A stretch of 64,000 nucleotides of DNA from Vallitalea maricola (GTDB lineage Bacteria > Bacillota > Clostridia > Lachnospirales > Vallitaleaceae). The position numbers and the translations under genes are program-made. Location: NCBI RefSeq assembly GCF_036985595.1, contig NZ_BTPU01000039.1, forward strand, positions 37,226-101,225, in the 5' to 3' direction. Each line of letters begins with the position of its first letter. The stretch's first letter is position 1. The notes under the pieces were generated by a model. That model was not told where the DNA came from. It searched no databases and saw only the letters and a program-made list of their open reading frames with translations. Below, one piece after another: positions 63,942 through 64,000 of this stretch.

Positions 63942-64000
63942 TATACATCCTCCTTGATTATATCATATGTTCATTATACAATGTTTAATATGACATCAGT

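Noticed and set aside
1..64000. Mobile element, prophage or CRISPR array
   Set aside because: No transposase, integrase, phage structural gene or spaced direct repeats were seen anywhere; the van-type cluster appears resident in the chromosome within the limits of this window.

Overview
The window is AT-rich, densely coded DNA from a low-GC Firmicute. It carries sporulation-linked genes (yqfC, yqfD, a SpoVB-type flippase, a BofC-like protein), AAGGAGG-type ribosome binding sites, frequent TTG/GTG starts and a clostridial core gene order (yqfC-yqfD-phoH-HD phosphohydrolase-ybeY-dgkA-cdd, rpsU-yqeY, ruvAB). The best fit is an anaerobic, spore-forming member of the Clostridia. A closer placement (Lachnospirales or Vallitalea-like) is only a guess. 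No rRNA, tRNA, CRISPR array, transposase, integrase or phage gene was seen.

Region 1 (1-11.3 kb) is a selenium-dependent molybdenum hydroxylase locus for purine or related heterocycle catabolism. A partial YheO-type regulator diverges from a plus-strand operon ssnA-ygfK-xdh. A convergent minus-strand operon supplies maturation factors: xdhC, a P-loop NTPase, yqeC, a MocA-like nucleotidyltransferase and yqeB. A TTGACA/TATAAT promoter precedes xdhC and a shared terminator separates the two operons.

Region 2 (11.3-18.7 kb) is a chromosomal VanG-type glycopeptide-resistance cluster on the minus strand: vanR-vanS, a hairpin, then vanG-vanXY-vanT and a FemABX gene. vanT is split exactly at a run of ten A residues. 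The membrane domain ends in a stop just after the run, and the serine/alanine racemase domain continues in the -1 frame with no start or ribosome binding site of its own. This is the most unusual signal in the window. It means programmed slippage, a reversible or fixed mutation, or a homopolymer sequencing error.

Region 3 (18.8-31 kb) holds envelope, division and repair genes: Nudix hydrolase, a PBP with its SEDS partner, a U32 peptidase, zapA, an HTH regulator and ruvAB under a perfect LexA box. These are followed by a plus-strand pair (FAD/Rieske oxidoreductase and a tocopherol-cyclase-like protein) and another Nudix enzyme.

Region 4 (31-46 kb) is mixed metabolism: a His/Cys-rich DUF1292 protein, proA, a 5-formyl-THF cyclo-ligase, a DUF896 protein, a Ser-rich lipoprotein, a secreted C39-like protein, proB, an M32 carboxypeptidase, two FAD proteins separated by a GC-rich palindromic element, a GH36 alpha-galactosidase and a duplicated BofC-domain protein.

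Region 5 (46-64 kb) is a mostly minus-strand housekeeping run: flippase, cdd, DUF3048 lipoprotein, dgkA, ybeY, a short PgpH-like HD protein, phoH, yqfD, yqfC, yqeY, rpsU (57 aa), a CapA-like protein, alaS with a terminator-like hairpin in its leader, a TfoX C-terminal protein, an LspA-like protein, an unknown membrane protein, a TIM-barrel epimerase, an SPL-type radical SAM protein and a YoaP-type acetyltransferase.
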